Source: Phellopilus nigrolimitatus
Lineage: Eukaryota > Basidiomycota > Agaricomycetes > Hymenochaetales > Hymenochaetaceae
Assembly (NCBI GenBank): GCA_021029095.1
Contig: JAJOHG010000004.1
Span: 930,001-994,000, forward strand
Length of the DNA: 64,000 nt
Reading direction: 5' to 3'
The translations under genes and the position numbers were made by a program. Below are positions 1 to 11,772 of this stretch, piece by piece (within the stretch, counting starts at the first letter, position 1; each line of letters starts with the position of its first letter). The notes under the pieces are model-generated. The model was not told the origin of the DNA and did not search any database. It was given only the letters and a program-made list of their open reading frames with translations.

Positions 1-1474
1 TACCTCCGAGCTTGCTTAGAAAAGCAGAGGTGGTGAGGCTGGAAGACGGCCCAACTCGTATTGACGGGTCAATCGAGAACGCCGAGCTTCTCGCAAGCCG
101 ATGCAGAGATATTCTTAACCAGGTGTGGTTTTTCGTTTTTCGTTTGAAAAACAAAATAGCTCATGCATGCCTATACTTCATCGAATTCTTGCTATGACAG
201 GCCATGGACTTATTAGATCAGGAAGCCTCTGAGGACGAAGGTGTTCGGAAGAACGCGGCAAAGGATGGGAAGATGTGGGACCGCTTGCCGTCATACGAAG
301 CCAACATCGAACTGACGAACAAGGAGAGTCGGTATCGTCAAATGCTCGATCACGCGTGTGAAAGCGATGAGCATGTACGCGAAAAGTGGGAGCAATGGGA
401 GGAAGTTATAACGCGACTGACGTGGAATGAAGTACAATTACTTAAATTTCTAACGGAACAGAAACGTTGCTGAGAATAATACACAGGAAGAGCTCGAGGG
501 CTGGGTCCCATCGTCGACAATCCCAACCGGCCGCAGCAAGGATCCAGCAAAGATACAAACGCAGGTGCACGCGCGCGCTCTGCGCGTTCACCTCGAAGCG
601 CTAGACGATCTGCGAACCGCGCGTGCGCAGCTTGCGCAGAGGGCTCAACGACTGGCTGATGCGGACGATATCCAGCCGCGGATCATGCGTGAAGCTGCTG
701 TTGTTGAGCGCTGGACAGAGATTGAGCCAGCTATGTTTGAGAACACGCTTGATCAGGAGATGAACAAATATCAGAAGTTCAAGGACGGCATTGAGGAAGG
801 GGCGGATAAGCAAGTTGAATTGATTGAATCGATCAAGGCAGGTCTTAGTTTCTCTTCTCTCCAAATGCAGAAACAAAACGCACATCATAATAGGCCCGCT
901 ACGAGCAATTCATACAGTCACGGAGAGATGACCAGAGTGTCAAAGAACGGGAACACGCACTACAGTCACTTGACCTTGGGTACCATAAATATCGCGAGAT
1001 CACGCGCAACCTCGACGAAGGACTGAAGGTTAGGCTTTACCTGGTGTGCTGTGGAAAAGCTAAATCCAATGATTATTAGTTTTATAATGACCTGTCAAAA
1101 ATATTGATAAAGTTCAGGGAGGCGTGCAAGGAATGGGTAAGGCTGCGACGGGACGAAATGCGGTACGTTTCACACCAAATCGAAAGTCAAACTTCTAAAT
1201 ATCTTGCAGATGGCTTTCTCAAAGCCTCGATGCTCTTCGCTTGGAGGATGACGACCTTCCGACACCCAAAGCTTCTTCGACGCCTCTTCATGATCCAGAG
1301 CCAGAGAAAGCGAACGTTCTCAAGTCACCATTACCCGATGCTTCTCACAGTCTTCCGCCACCGGACTCGGATGAGTGGGAATCAACACCTTTCATTGCTC
1401 CTCGCCCTCCCTCGGGCCCTGCGGCGGGGTTGCGAGGACCTTCTCGCAGAGCTTTGGAGAAGCAAAAAGGTTAA
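1..1474 (+). CDS. BRO1/ALIX-type endosomal sorting protein, 3' part (5' end outside window)
   Basis: Encodes the V-shaped middle domain and tail of a BRO1/ALIX family protein, a family that binds ESCRT-III on endosomes and helps sort cargo to the vacuole. The frame enters from the left edge. Family-typical stretches are seen: LLRKAEVVRLEDGP, WVPSSTIPTG, HARALRVHLEALDDLR, DDIQPRI and KEREHALQSLDLGYHKYREI, followed by a short Pro-rich tail ending at 1474. Exons fit as 1-122, 201-431, 475-about 837, about 894-1026, about 1080-1162 and 1210-1474. The exon end near 837 has no GT in frame; a GC-AG intron (838-893) gives the best protein, but this is uncertain. The family assignment is from remembered fungal BRO1 patterns and is fairly secure; the N-terminal BRO1 domain lies outside the window. 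Confidence 0.82.
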
Positions 1475-1725
1475 GAGCGATCATAAGACGATGATGGTCT
1501 TGCGAAGGAAAGCCACATTGTGCAGCGCTCCCGCGCAACGGTCTGATCTCTACGGTGTACACGATTTGTACAAATCCTTCTGAGCAATGTATGTAATTAT
1601 AAACTCGGAATAATTCATGCCCGGCTGTACCAGTGTTCAGCTGTGTTCGTCATAAACGGCCATCACAGCCATGCTCAGCGTCCTTATATACACATTTTCT
1701 GCTAGAGACCAACCCCCATGACATT

Positions 1726-2602
1726 ATGGGGCGAAGACGTAGTAAATCCTCTTCAAGCTCGTCGAGCTCGAGCTCATCGGATAGCAATTCGGGACACAAG
1801 CACAAGTCGAAGAAGCACGATAAGCACAAGAATGAGCATGTAAGTACGCTCCGATCAATGCATACAACTCATCAAGTGACGCCAACCACTCTCTCATGAA
1901 GACCTCACCATCGTTCCCCATCCCCATGCACACCTCAGAGAGCAGTCGCGACGGCGGCCATGCCTCCCCTCAGCCGCCGCCGTACTCGCGTCCTCCGGTG
2001 AGTGCGAGATCCTCACTGATATTTTGTCAATGCTTGAGACGGACTTTGCGAATCGAAAGCCATCTGGATATCGCATCCCGCTGACGACCGAGGCCCCCTT
2101 CCCGTCCATGCAGCAGGCCGGGCAGGCGCCGTGCATCGACTCGGATGGCATTTCTCCGGTGTACTTCGGCTCTGCGCTCTTTCCGAACGCGGTGCACCCT
2201 TGCAAGATCGCGCCGCACCTCCACACGCCTTGCCGCGTCCCGTACGGCGGCCAGGAGTCGGAGCACAAAGGACGCTTCGACCTTCTGCCGTTCACGCAGG
2301 ACATGGAGCTCATCCATGTAACTGGGGGTCAAATCCCGCCCGGTCGAAGACCTGTGGAAGGTGGATACGAAGAGAACGGGAATAAGCTATACCATGCTGT
2401 TGCAACCATCAATGGAGTTAGAGTGCCTGGAAAATGTGGAGAGCACTTGGTGGGTCTGAATGGAGTCCTTTCTTTGAATTTGGTGCTGACTTATTTACAG
2501 TCAGGGGCTAATATACCGTACGGAAATTCTGAAGTTTATGTCGGTGATTATGAGTTGTTGTGCGTAACCTGTGGTTTTCAAAAGTTAAGGGGATTAAGCT
2601 GA
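1726..2602 (+). CDS. DM9 repeat / DUF3421 domain protein with Ser-rich, His/Lys-rich N-terminus
   Basis: Exons fit as 1726-1839, 1902-1997, 2060-2449 and 2501 to about 2602. The N-terminus is low complexity: a run of serines after MGRRRSK, then a Lys/His-rich stretch, then a Pro-rich linker. From about residue 75 comes a DM9/DUF3421 domain: HTPCRVPYGG, an SGGQIP-like segment (TGGQIPPGRRPVEGG), KLYHA, then ANIPYGNSEVYVGDYELLC. DM9 proteins in animals are lectin-like; the fungal role is unknown. The last codons are uncertain: after ELLC the frame may run to 2602, or a final intron may lead to a slightly later stop. No secretion signal is seen, so a nuclear or cytosolic protein is more likely than a secreted lectin; this is inference. 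Confidence 0.8.
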
Positions 2603-2810
2603 CAAGATACTGCTTAGGGTCTGGAGGTACTGATAAGAAATGTAAATAAATCACGACCAATGTCCGCCGTGAACATCTGTAATGTCATCTCGACTCTTGT
2701 GTATGTAGACGTCAGTGCAATAAATTACATTCTGCTGGCGCAGATTAATAAAAGTACAACACAGACGAACAGCGACAGAAACGATATAATAGCGATCGAA
2801 GGGAGCGTCT

Positions 2811-3956
2811 TCATACACCGAGCATGATCTTAGAATCTTCTAACCTAATTGACCGCGCTGCGCACATGACGCGCAGCCGACTCATTGCAGCATTGCCAAA
2901 TTGGTGATAGTTCTGAGGCCACAGCGTTATATTCCGCAGCAAGGGAAGCCGAATCACAGCCTGACGGTTTCTTTCCGACTTCTTTAAGAAGGACGTAAGC
3001 TCCTCGACCTCGTCAGTCGATGAGACGAAATAATAAAGGACCTCGAGCGCCGGGAGGCTTGAAACGGCTTCTGGACGCATCAGTTCTGCGCTCACACAGA
3101 GGGACTTCAGAGAGTGCATGGCGCCGCAAGCAGCGTCGATCGGTCCGTGTGGTGCTCGGTTCCAGCTAAGATCGAGGATCGAGAGGCGCGGAGCCCAGAC
3201 CGCAAGACAATCGCGGAACGCGGCATGCGCGTTCTCGTCGTTCTCGATTTGTGCTCTAAATGTCTCGAGGGTTGTGCCGGAGATTGCGAGAAGACCACGC
3301 AGCTCGTGTTCATTCAAAGGTACGCTGTCGCAGAAGTCGAACTCGCGGAGACGTGGACAAAGGACGGAAGCTGGTAAGGTGCAAAGGCTCGCATCGTACT
3401 CGGAATCCAGCGCCAGCCTCTCGAAGACCACCTTCTCTAGTTTTGGCCAGTGCTCCATCATGCGGAAGAGCTCTGACATCTTGCAGAATGCATGCCCGTT
3501 GTTACAGTGAACTTTGAGCGATACGAGATCCTTTTTTACAAGCACCTCTTTGAGCTTGGTAAGCTTCGGCTCCGACGATTCGTAACCCGTGATTTCGATA
3601 TGTAAAAGGTTGGGGCACATGGAGATGAGCTCGTTGCGAGACTGGGTATCGGTATGCTGGAGATCGTATGTCACAACACGAAGCTCAGTGACGAGCGCAG
3701 CGATGCGGGCGTTCTTAAGCGTTTTGATTATTCGCTGTGTCGCCCATTCTCTACTAATGCGGGCGCCTTCATCGATGTTTGAGTTGAGCTTGATGGATCT
3801 ATACAACCTGCGTTCTGCGGCAGGATACCATTTACGACAAACGAGGAGAAACGGGACGAGCGTTGCTTTAGACGCGTGGTCATCGGGCCTGGTGTCGTCC
3901 TCGGAGAGCTCGAAGATGATGTCGAGGAGTTCACTAGGAAAATCCATCTCTGCCAT
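2811..3956 (-). CDS. F-box protein with C-terminal leucine-rich-like region
   Basis: A single uninterrupted frame of 381 codons. The N-terminus MDFPSELLDIIFELS, followed by LVPFLLVCRKWYPAAERRLYR, is a typical fungal F-box (about residues 5-55), which in other proteins docks Skp1 in SCF ubiquitin ligases. The remainder is Leu-rich with irregular repeats (LRELRVV, LVSLKVHCNNGH, LSILDLSWNRAP, LKSLCVS) as in F-box/RNI-fold proteins of agaricomycetes. Substrate unknown. It lies tail-to-tail with the DM9 gene and in tandem with the TPR gene. The start is the first ATG before the F-box. This family is large and fast-evolving in mushrooms, so no gene name is given. Confidence 0.82.
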   Translation of the reverse strand: MAEMDFPSELLDIIFELSEDDTRPDDHASKATLVPFLLVCRKWYPAAERRLYRSIKLNSNIDEGARISREWATQRIIKTLKNARIAALVTELRVVTYDLQHTDTQSRNELISMCPNLLHIEITGYESSEPKLTKLKEVLVKKDLVSLKVHCNNGHAFCKMSELFRMMEHWPKLEKVVFERLALDSEYDASLCTLPASVLCPRLREFDFCDSVPLNEHELRGLLAISGTTLETFRAQIENDENAHAAFRDCLAVWAPRLSILDLSWNRAPHGPIDAACGAMHSLKSLCVSAELMRPEAVSSLPALEVLYYFVSSTDEVEELTSFLKKSERNRQAVIRLPLLRNITLWPQNYHQFGNAAMSRLRVMCAARSIRLEDSKIMLGV

Positions 3957-4368
3957 TCAAGTTTGACCGGAAATTGATAGAGTTGTCGATATGGTCACCT
4001 ATTTGACAGTCAACGTATATGTAGTAAGAATAACAGTTGCGGCTTTTCGTCAAAACCATACCTTCCAAGGTGAGAACAAGTATAAAGGTTGGAAGGTCTA
4101 TTTTGGTTTGTCTTATAGGGCCCCGCTCGGTTCAAATCGTTCAGTATGGTATTTGACGTAATGTCAATGTGATAAGGTTTGCTAGCGCAGGTATTCAGCG
4201 AGTTAATACAACAGAAAAACAGCGACAACAGCAATAAAATAACAGTCGAACGGGAAAGTCTCCATGCGTAGTACAATCGACGTAAGAGACGGATCGGGGT
4301 AAAGTACGCACCCCGCACAGTGAATAAAAAAATAAGTAAAAAAGAAACAAGGGAAATGAAGTCGGGAA
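3957..4368. other. Intergenic region between TPR gene end and F-box gene start
   Basis: About 410 bp holding the 3' flank of the TPR gene and the promoter of the F-box gene, both on the minus strand. AT-rich runs are present; no convincing open frame, RNA gene or repeat was seen. Confidence 0.5.
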
Positions 4369-6342
4369 TCATCGAGAGGCGCGCTGCACCTTACAGCGCT
4401 CCCACGTCGGGTACGAGTACGTCTCCACCTGGATGTCGTATGCGCCGGCACCACCTTTCCCCTTTCCTCTCCCCTTGCCGATGACAGGCATCTCAACTTG
4501 GAGCGCGTGCGTGTATATACGAAGCCTTCGCGTATCTGTTTCCGCGAGTTCAAACGGCAGCGGTCTCGAGGGCTTTCCTCTTGACCCATTTGAGGTGCTA
4601 CTTCCGCCTTGATGTCGGGCAGAAGATGACGAGCCAGGTGACGAGGAGCGGGTTATGTCTGGGGAGGCACTTGATGGTGCTATATCTGCTGCAGCAGAGG
4701 GCATGATTGACATTAGCTCTGCAAGAGCTTCTGCATTTCCAGGCTGGACCTTGAGGACCAAGCGTAGATCTGCGAAGGGCCTCAGAAATAGTGCAAATAT
4801 CGGTTTAGAGTGCACTCGCCCTTCACAGCCTCGACAGTTCTACCTTGCATGCGTCGCGCCTTGGCTCTCCGCCAGTATCCCTTCCCACTACGATGTTGGG
4901 CAAGAGCAATGTTGCATGCCTTTTCCGCAGCTATCCAGCTGGAGAGTAGGACTTAGAATGAGTCAGAGAGGTCACAAGAGGCATATACGGACTTCGAGAG
5001 CTTAAGATGAGCGGCAGCAATATTTAATTGGTAGTGCGGGAGCTCGGGTTCGATGTCATAAGCAGACGAATAATGCTTGATGGCTGTTTCGTATTCACAA
5101 TCCCGGAATGCTTTGTTGCCCTGCTTCAAGCCTCAGGATGTTGAGAAAGCCGAGGAAAGAATCAGACTACACCATTTCTTTAGCTCTTTCAGCCTTGAAA
5201 TATCGCCATTCCATCAGCTCGCCAATAGTCATCTCGGGGTCAAGGCCATCGCATTCTTCAGGCTCAAGTCCTCCGAAATCGAGATCCATTTCCCAGATAT
5301 CCTCTTCTTCTTCGGTTTGCCAGCCATAGATCCCGCTCCCTGATCATAAACCAAATGGATATGTATAAAACGACAATTAGTGTTGCACGCGTACCTCTCC
5401 CGTCCCATTCTCTCTCCTTTCCTGATCGGATACCCAGCCCCTCTTCCTCCTCCCTTACTGTCCGTTCGCAGACTTCTCCCAAATGGTCTGTCGAGCAGCC
5501 GCAATCACACCATTTCGTGGTCAGTTTTTCCCTCAGAACGATCCCGTATCCTCGCACGTCGAACTCCTTCGCGACGAGCCAGAGCGTGTCCACAAGCCGC
5601 TCGTATCCCACGCGTACCTTGCGCTTCCAGTCGTCCCACGCTGGACCCGTCTTATTCTTTCTGCGAAAGAGGTCATCTTCAAGAAGCTCAAGGCTCTCCT
5701 CGAGCGAGGGGAGGTGTGCAGGTTTTGAGAAAGTAGCCACGGGCATCGCCTCGAGGACATCAAGATGTGCTTTCAAGGATTGGATGTGTGGGAGTAGACG
5801 GAGGGAGTGTAGACCCCGTTTCTGGCATATTGGAACACTGTTTGACAAAGCCTAGTTTCGACCGACTGAGTCGCTTTATACCGGAGTAAAACAAGGTATA
5901 TGCTCACAAAATGCCGTAAAGCAGTGTACGACCACAACACACTCTTTGTCGCGACGCGCTCCCCCGCTTGGCGCATATCCATTGTAATGGCGCCTCTGAA
6001 GAAGTCCTTAACCTCGTCGCAGTCCGCGTTGGCCGCGACCCAGCCCGGCGACGTTAGATCAATGCAGTCGAGCATCAGCTTCGGGAGGTAGATCAGCGCG
6101 ACGTTATGCAGGCGCGTCGAGTACAGCCGGCCGATGTCTTGCTCGTAACGCAACAGTAATACGCGTGAGATGGCGCGCTCGAGCTCGGAGACAGCAGTCA
6201 TCGTCTGTGTAATCGAGCGGTCGAGGAGCGGGTTCGGGTTGCGGTGGGCATGCCCGTGGAGTGTCGTCTGCGCGCCGCTCTTGCCATTCGCTTTACGCGC
6301 CGAGGTTGATCGTTTCTTCGCGTGTGAGTATTTTGCGGGCAT
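4369..6342 (-). CDS. Tetratricopeptide-repeat (TPR) protein
   Basis: Six exons fit with consistent phases: 6342-5908, 5851-5395, 5339-5173, 5120-4993, 4938-4816 and 4780-4369, giving about 573 residues. The N-terminal half (MPAKYSHAKKRS...) is helical with no recognised domain and has an acidic segment (EEEDIWEMDLDFGG). Around residues 350-450 is a TPR block: MGNKAFRDCEYETAIKHYSS, ELPHYQLNIAAAHLKLSN, AAEKACNIAL, GYWRRAKARRMQG and DLRLVLKVQPGNAEALAEL. This is the arrangement of Hsp70/Hsp90 co-chaperone-like TPR domains, but no partner can be named. A Ser-rich linker and a tail ending WERCKVQRASR follow. An upstream in-frame ATG at 6504 exists; 6342 was preferred because the extra segment looks non-coding. 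Confidence 0.78.
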
Positions 6343-6863
6343 CGTGGGCGACGAGGTTGTAGAGAAGACTGTTGTGTCGTCGTCGCGGACAAGAGGCAGA
6401 GTTGCCGGAAGTTGATGTACATGTACTAGCTGGTATAGGCTGTGTCCTCGGTATGCAGACAAGGTTCCGAACCCCGTGGCAGATATAGAAGCGCATATAC
6501 ACACGAAGTCGTTGTTTCACACTGGTATTGCGAATACCTAACGTTTAACACGCGCCTTTTTATTTGCTTTCCCGATAGACTCGGGCTACATGTATTTTAG
6601 CTATTTGCTATTGAAAAAGGCGGAATGATTCTGTTGCTGTTGGCCGATGTGATGTGGAGGTGATCATCAGTCGCGCCTGTTACTCTCGACCATCACCATC
6701 TCGCCGACTATGGCGCTGCAAAATCAACTCGTTCATTAAGCTTGAAAGCTACCAAGCTACTACTACCTTTGCTCATTGCCCCTCGTCTGCTGTCCTTGTC
6801 TGTCTTCGTCTTCTCATCGCTATTCGTGTCTCTACTGTCTACTGCCACCGCAACCAGGTGATC
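6343..6863. promoter_or_regulatory. Divergent promoter region, TPR gene / LRR gene
   Basis: About 520 bp separate the start codons of the divergently transcribed TPR and LRR genes. No canonical TATA box or named factor site stands out; CT-rich tracts lie before the LRR start. The call rests only on gene orientation. Confidence 0.5.
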
Positions 6864-8674
6864 ATGGCGGCATCGCTCGACGGACCCTTCATCGACATCG
6901 ACAATCCCCTTTACTGCCCAGAAGTCTCTTCCCACCAATTCATGTCCAGTGTTCGTATATTTCAATCGTCAGTAGGAGATTCCTCGCGCTTTTCGTACTT
7001 CCACCGGCTCTGCTTGGCGTTCGAGGGCAACGAGGTCCAAGACTCCCCTAAACAAGCACCCTTCCTGCCTCCTGGACTACACCAAGAAAGGGTAGATACA
7101 ACTAGGACTCCCCCAGACGAAGTGAAGAAGGAGAAGCAGAACATCAGACTGGGATTATCCGCTACCTCCAGTCTGAAACGCTCCGTCGACACTCTCATCT
7201 CTGACTCTTCCGAGGCACCGTTCACGAAGCCTGCCAAACGCATCAAGCGGTCCTCTAGTCAATGTGAAATGACTTTTGTTCTCTCCGATAAAGCTGATCG
7301 ACTTCGCTTCTCCGACGATGACCTCTGGAAACCGAGCGACCACGAAAGTCAAGGCCCCGGCACTTTCCTTGCTGAAGAACTCTTCTGGCCCGAAAGCGAC
7401 GCCGCACAAGCTGAAGTTCTGCCGGTCTGCGAAACGCTGAAAGACCTAGAAGGTGATACTTCAATCGCTTGCGTTCGGATCCCCTCCCAAAGAAACACCT
7501 GTTTAGTGAAGAGTTTCGCGACGTTGCTTATACTTTCTGGCTTGATTAGAAGATCGTTATGGACCTGACTTGGGGCCCGAAACGCCCGGAAGCGTCTCTG
7601 CTCTGATCAAACGCCTTGAATTGCTCCTTCCTGGGATCCGTCTACGAAATCAGCTCGACGTAGCTCAGACGACGCATCAGGACCTTGTGAATCTGCTAGG
7701 AATCAAAGGTACTTTCCCGTGGCGAACACGTCGATCTTATCGTGATCTTGCTCTTAAACTCTAGGGCACCTCAATCCACTAATCCTGTCGTTGTTTCGAA
7801 GAGCGAAGGTGTATACTATAAATTTATCAGAATCAATGGCCGATGCAGATGGGCTTAACTTGCTGAGAAAGGAGACTCTAAAGGGTATACTTTAACCTGC
7901 ACATACGTGTTGCTTATTGTTGTGCTCGGGCTGAAGTCGCTGTTCTAGTACTCAAACAACCCAACAGCTTCCGACAGCTTCGGAAACTCGTACTCTCCGA
8001 TGTCCGTTTGTCCGACGATGAATTGATGAACCTCAACGACCTTACGCATTTGGAGTCGCTACTTATCGATGATACACAAATCGGCGACGAAGCGTCAGTA
8101 TTCTTCTGACTTCTGATTATTTGGGGCTTTTGAGATTTTTTTTTCTCAGAGTCATACATCTCGTGGCCCTTAAACACTCGCTAGCCCGTCTGGAGCTATC
8201 ATGGAATGAACGAATTACCAATGACGCGATACCCAGCCTCAACGCCTTATCAAACCTCTCATTTCTCTCATTAAAGGGTACAAACATTACTATGAAGGGT
8301 CTCAGAAAATTTTCGTATTCTATGAAAGACAAAGGCAAGAAAATCAGTCTCATCTTGCCATCAACGTGCGAAGAATATCTCTGCAGTAAGTCAAAAGAAT
8401 TCTGGTCAACCCAAGGCGATTCTCACTGCCATTGTTAGACCTGCACACTGAATACGAGCTCAACATCACAACCCCACTCATCCACGACCCCGCCGCCTGC
8501 CGGTCTCTTTCGCTGGCGACGTTGAAGGCCAACCTCGTTGCGCACGCCGCGCATAACCCCGCGATTGTTACTGAGGGGACGAAAGACGAGCTGGAAAAAA
8601 GGCTGGCGAAGTTGCTTGAACGACGGAAAAAGGACATTATCGTGCAAGGATTCATGGTACGGGGGTTTAACTAG
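6864..8674 (+). CDS. Leucine-rich-repeat (RNI-like) protein
   Basis: Starts at MAASLDGPFIDIDNPLYC (6864) and ends GFMVRGFN at 8674. A long first exon (to about 7421 or 7525) is polar and carries a basic PAKRIKRSS motif, a possible nuclear signal. Later short exons read through IKRLELLLPGIRLRN, HLNPLILSLFRRAKVYTINL, LRKLVLSDVRLSDDELMNL, HLESLLIDDTQIGDEA, LARLELSWNERITNDAI and LSFLSLKGTNITMKGL, classic LRR units. The C-terminus is a helical SLATLKANLVAHAAHNP plus Lys/Arg-rich segment resembling a SAP-like DNA-binding helix pair; that is a guess. Introns near 7700-7760, 7886-7937, 8098-8150 and 8384-8438 have consistent phases; the one near 7422-7545 is uncertain. Confidence 0.72.
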
Positions 8675-9804
8675 CTGCATTTTTCTCGAAGGAAGGGTGT
8701 ATTTCTATGCGATACCTGACTTTACGGTACTTATTTCTAATGGAACGCACCAGAAATGGTTGTAGCATTTGCACGCTTTAGCATTCTTTATCTGAGAGCA
8801 AAAATGAGGGCAGCCTGACGTTTAAAAACAATGAAAAATCAATGTCCGCACAGCGGACTTTTCCTTTTCTAGACAAAGAGTTATCAAGGGGCTCGCGGCC
8901 CGTTTGCCACTTGCCGGACGACCACGACGACTCGATATTCGACGCTCAGAATCCGACATTCGTTGACATCTCCTCGACCTTGAAGCTTTAAGAAGTCTCG
9001 ATTATGAATAGGTCTGGTCTACAGACTCTGGCGGATAATCGAGACCGACCATCCTTGACGTCGGAGTTTAGCTTACAATTACTTCAAAGCCGAAGAATAC
9101 AAGTCCGCAAGACATTATGACTTTGCCATGGGTTGAAACATATACATTGCGACAGCGGGGGGTCTGAACCGGTAAGTGTTCCTGAAGTACAAGGCCGTCT
9201 TGCTGGTTTTCAGTCGTCGATTTGCTTGCTTACTAAGCCGAAAACTGCCAAAGACGTGCAAATTGTACATTAGCGTCATCAAGGACCTACACAGAGGTCA
9301 GAAAAGGAAGGTATGCATGCAAGCGGGTTAGGCGGACAGCGTACCTGCCTAGTATGGCATGTTCACGCGCTAGACAGCAAGCGTTGTTTATACAGTGTTG
9401 ACAGACCTGCTCGAAAGCAATCCGTCGACGAAACTCAAAAAAAAAGAATCGAAAATGGTAGTGCTGATGGCGGAGATACTGGAGGGCTGCAATGCCCTTG
9501 TCTCTCTCCTGCAGTATCACCCGTCGCTCACAATCCCCTCACACCCTGCGGGAAAACGTCCATTATTTTCCTCTACCTCCCCTGTGCCAGGGCTGTCTTC
9601 GCCTACTGTCTCCCGCCCTGCTACATAATTTTTTTTTCGGCGTTGCTGTCTAGAGGTGAGACTTGTTGACTACTGTGGGCGTCGAAGCCGTAATGCTTAC
9701 TGATTTGCTTTTTTGGTACACTGCGTGCTTCTTGCTGCCAGCTAGTCGTCTCCATTAGTAACTTCCGGTCCTCGTTTGCTCACGTCTGTGGGTCCATTTG
9801 CATC
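8675..9804. other. Intergenic region upstream of the forkhead gene
   Basis: About 1.1 kb without a convincing gene. It holds the 3' flank of the LRR gene and the probable promoter and 5' leader of the forkhead gene. A short plus-strand open stretch at 9395-9628 (MVVLMAEILEGCNALVSLLQ) could be an upstream exon or leader frame, but I could not join it in phase to the forkhead frame. Confidence 0.4.
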
Positions 9805-11772
9805 ATGCACGCGCCGAACGGCAGACCAGGCGCGTCCGCAGATCCGCCGTGCGCCTCGACACCGACGTACGCAGTGTCTACTCCCTTCCAGGGCACCAGC
9901 ACCGCGCGCCTGACTCCGGTCTTCGACGAGTCCATCATTGATCCCCAGCTTCGCAGTCCCAGCGAGAGCAGTGACGAGCAGCGCAGCTCCAATGGCAGCA
10001 GCAGCGATGAGCGGCCCCATATAAAAGCTATCCTGAGTCCTGCCAAGTTCGGTGACGGTGACCATGCATCCCCCGACGGCCTTCACGCACATGAAGACCC
10101 GGGGGACGACACCCCGCTAGCAGGCCCGTCGAACGTCCGACGGTCTCCTAGGAAGCACGCCCCGCGCAGATTGCTTACTCGGGTCCTCGAGAGCGGACCC
10201 AACCCTTTTCTCAGCCCCCACCAGAATTACTTCCCGGCCTACAACCCTACCAGCGGAGAGCGCATAGGTCTCGAGCACACGCGGGGGGAGGGGTTTCGTA
10301 GTAGCAATGGCTACTATCGCCGACATGTGCATGAATACGACAGCAGCCGAAATGCCTCGCTTCTGGTCCCTGCGCACGCTCAGTCTGCCGTCCATGGCTC
10401 GGAAATGATCCAGAACATTCCGAATGCGGAACCGAGCTATTCTAGAATGCCAGCGCCCCAGCGGACTGTTCTTGAACCCCTTGAAGTTACCCGTGGTACC
10501 ACACCGACGACTTTAAGCGACCTGGCAGACCCGAGGCCGGGCGAGAGGCCGGAGTACACGCTACAAGTACTCGTGGGGCTTGCTATCCAGCAGACCCCGC
10601 TTAACATGGCTTCGTTGAGCCATATTACTCGGAGTATACAGGACCGTTTTCCTTTTTTCCGTTCGGGCAAGGGAAGCAAAACCTTTGCGGTACGTGCATG
10701 CTTGTGATGGCCCCCTCCGGCACACAATAGTAATTCTGCCCTTATCTAGGGCTCGGTCCGCCATATGCTATCACTGAAGAGATGCTTCATACCAGTGCCG
10801 AAGCCTGCCCACGAGCCCGGGAAGGGAGGGTACTGGACCGTTGACTTTAGCAGAGAAGGCAACAAGCGTCCCCGAAAGCGTAACACGGGCGGCAAGGGAA
10901 AAAAGAAAAGCGCGAGCGTCGGGAAAGCGGCCGAGCATGAGTATCCTATGGCGTCCGGAACCGAGTCTGGTGGACCGGATGAGCCCCAGCTGCTGGACCC
11001 CACCTTGATGCAGGGGCCCAACTTACGGTCGCTGGTTCCGCCGCCCGGCTCTCAGGCTGCCTATGCATTAACGCCGTCTGATCATACATTTGTACCATCA
11101 CTGCCTGATCACGGTCCACGCCCGGATACGGGCGGCGTCGGCCCGCATAGGGGCCGCATCGCGCACAGCTCGGCGCGCAACTCGCCCTACCCCTCTCTCA
11201 GGATGCCGAGCAGCAGGAGCGGCTCGCCGGAGTCGTCAAACTCCGGCTCGAAGTACGGCTCCAACTCGACCGCCAACTTCGGATCGGGCCAGAATGACTA
11301 CGACTCGCCCGTCGAGGGCTCGCCGCCACCGACGATGTACCACCCCGGTCCCACTCACCATTCTGCCTATGCCCTCCTTCTCCCGGCGGGGCAGTATCAC
11401 GACCATTTTCAGAGGGGGGGCCCGCCCTCTGGCTCGTATCTTTCTTCGCACACCAGCGGCCCGTTTGGCGCTCCGAGCTTCGGCGCGTCTTCGTTCCCGG
11501 CTCCCCCAGGCCAGCCTTACGCGCCCGCCGCGCCCGTCGCAGGCCCGTCGCGTCCGTCGCCTGCTGAGATAACCCGCACGAGGAGCGGCGGCTTCCTGAA
11601 CTACTCTGCGCCCGAGCGCACCGCGTCGTTCACCTCGGGCGAGGGCGCCGCGCCGCTGCCGCCCTTCCAACGCCGGCGCGACGATGTGCAGGTTATTGAT
11701 AACGGTCCGAACGGCCTGCCTGTTGCACGCCGCAAGGGCCCGCCGCGTGCTGCGCGGAAGGGCCGTTCCTGA
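9805..11772 (+). CDS. Forkhead (winged-helix) transcription factor
   Basis: Two exons, 9805-10689 and 10750-11772, joined in phase 0, give about 635 residues. The forkhead domain spans the splice site at about residues 248-325: RPEYTLQVLVGLAIQQTP (helix 1), LSHITRSIQDRFPFFR (helix 2), SVRHMLSLKRCFIPVP (recognition helix 3; the canonical form is SIRHNLSLNKCF), then GKGGYWTVDF. A Lys/Arg-rich stretch (NKRPRKRN) follows directly and is a likely nuclear signal. The flanks are low-complexity Ser/Pro/Gly regions. The usual Asn of RHNLS is Met here, a change in the DNA-contacting helix. Fungal relatives control cell-cycle or developmental genes; target unknown. The start is the first ATG of the open frame, and an upstream exon is possible. 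Confidence 0.85.
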
